This document shows positions 63,648 to 64,000 of a stretch of 64,000 nucleotides of DNA, one piece after another. The translations under genes and the position numbers were made by a program. The notes under the pieces are model-generated. The model had not been told where the DNA came from. It ran no database searches and saw nothing but the letters and a program-made list of their open reading frames with translations. Each line of letters opens with the position of its first letter. Positions within the stretch are counted from its first letter, which is position 1. Source of the DNA: JAGVSR01 sp963750715 (GTDB taxonomy: Bacteria > Pseudomonadota > Alphaproteobacteria > Rhizobiales > Hyphomicrobiaceae); contig CAVVRP010000012.1 in the NCBI GenBank assembly GCA_963750715.1, positions 1,178,001-1,242,000 of the forward strand, written 5' to 3'.

Positions 63648-63903
63648 AACTCAACTCCTAGACTGACGTGATACATCAAGGTGCCGTAAGTATTACGTAA
63701 AATGAATAACATGCTCTTAAGCCGCCGACGTCCCCTCACGTTCTTGAAGACAATTTGAGCTTCAGCCCCGATTGTTTGAAGGCTGAGGATCGAACTTAAT
63801 AATTTAAAACCCTATTCCTATCAAATCCGAGACAACACAGCGGGGGCGCCGCCGCTGCCGGCCCATGCAGCCGGCAACCCCGCTTATTCCCTGCTCGGGA
63901 GCG

Positions 63904-64000
63904 TCAAGCAGCCGCTCGTCGATAAGCCGCGCAAACTTGCTCCCAACGGTTGGGAAACGGGCCACAGCGGCCTTCGTGATGGAACATTTGGCCGGCCGGC
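63904..64000 (-). CDS. Partial CDS, C-terminus of an unknown protein
   Basis: The minus strand is open from the window edge to a TGA at 63904 and reads AGQMFHHEGRCGPFPNRWEQ, then VCAAYRRAAA. The Cys and His residues and clean end look protein-like, but only about 31 codons are visible. Confidence 0.35.
   Translation of the reverse strand, partial: PAGQMFHHEGRCGPFPNRWEQVCAAYRRAAA

Overview
The window looks like chromosome from an alphaproteobacterium, probably of the Hyphomicrobiales (Rhizobiales). Support: a complete aerobic (CobG-type) cobalamin block with rhizobial gene order, an ALAS-type hemA, a heme oxygenase-bacteriophytochrome operon, cyc/ccm-type cytochrome c maturation, high GC and Omp25/31-like porins. 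This is inference from gene content; no 16S rRNA gene is present.

Layout. (1) 0-11 kb, heme and electron transfer: ccmI, then a plus-strand run of a His-rich membrane protein (likely cytochrome b), an 18-heme cytochrome, a tandem-repeat cytochrome with 37 CxxCH motifs once nine one-base indels are corrected, an outer-membrane beta-barrel with TPR, and hemA. This resembles a porin-cytochrome conduit for electron exchange with the cell exterior. (2) 11-20 kb: cytochrome b561, a flavin monooxygenase, decayed transposase and antiporter fragments, and the light-sensing operon bphO-bphP-narL-type regulator (bphP carries one frameshift). (3) 19.7-39.2 kb: the cobalamin cluster. DUF1636-cobW-cobN-cobG-cobH-cobI-cobJ-cobL-cobE-cobM-cobB runs on the minus strand behind a full B12 riboswitch, with cobK antisense inside it; cobO-cobQ and cobP lie on the plus strand, cobD, cobF and cobT on the minus strand. 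cobA is decayed and a second, truncated B12 riboswitch lies next to it. (4) 39.5-46.5 kb: PepSY/two-component system/cytochrome b561 cluster, then a frameshifted P-type ATPase. (5) 47.07-60.85 kb: a 13.8-kb genomic island bounded by 363-bp direct repeats that cover tRNA-Tyr, its flank and the 5' end of rlmB. It carries a tyrosine integrase, decayed serine resolvases, small zinc-ribbon and secreted proteins, a TauE-type exporter, an HNH nuclease, and a gene-poor stretch with four or five copies of a structured repeat whose hairpins show compensatory changes. (6) 61-64 kb: intact rlmB, an outer-membrane beta-barrel protein and small secreted proteins.

How it fits together: hemA and ccmI could supply heme and its attachment for the multiheme cytochromes, bphO makes biliverdin from heme for the phytochrome, and cobalamin production is feedback-controlled by the riboswitch. 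The least explained items are the repeat-built 37-heme cytochrome with its barrel partner and the structured repeat family in the island.
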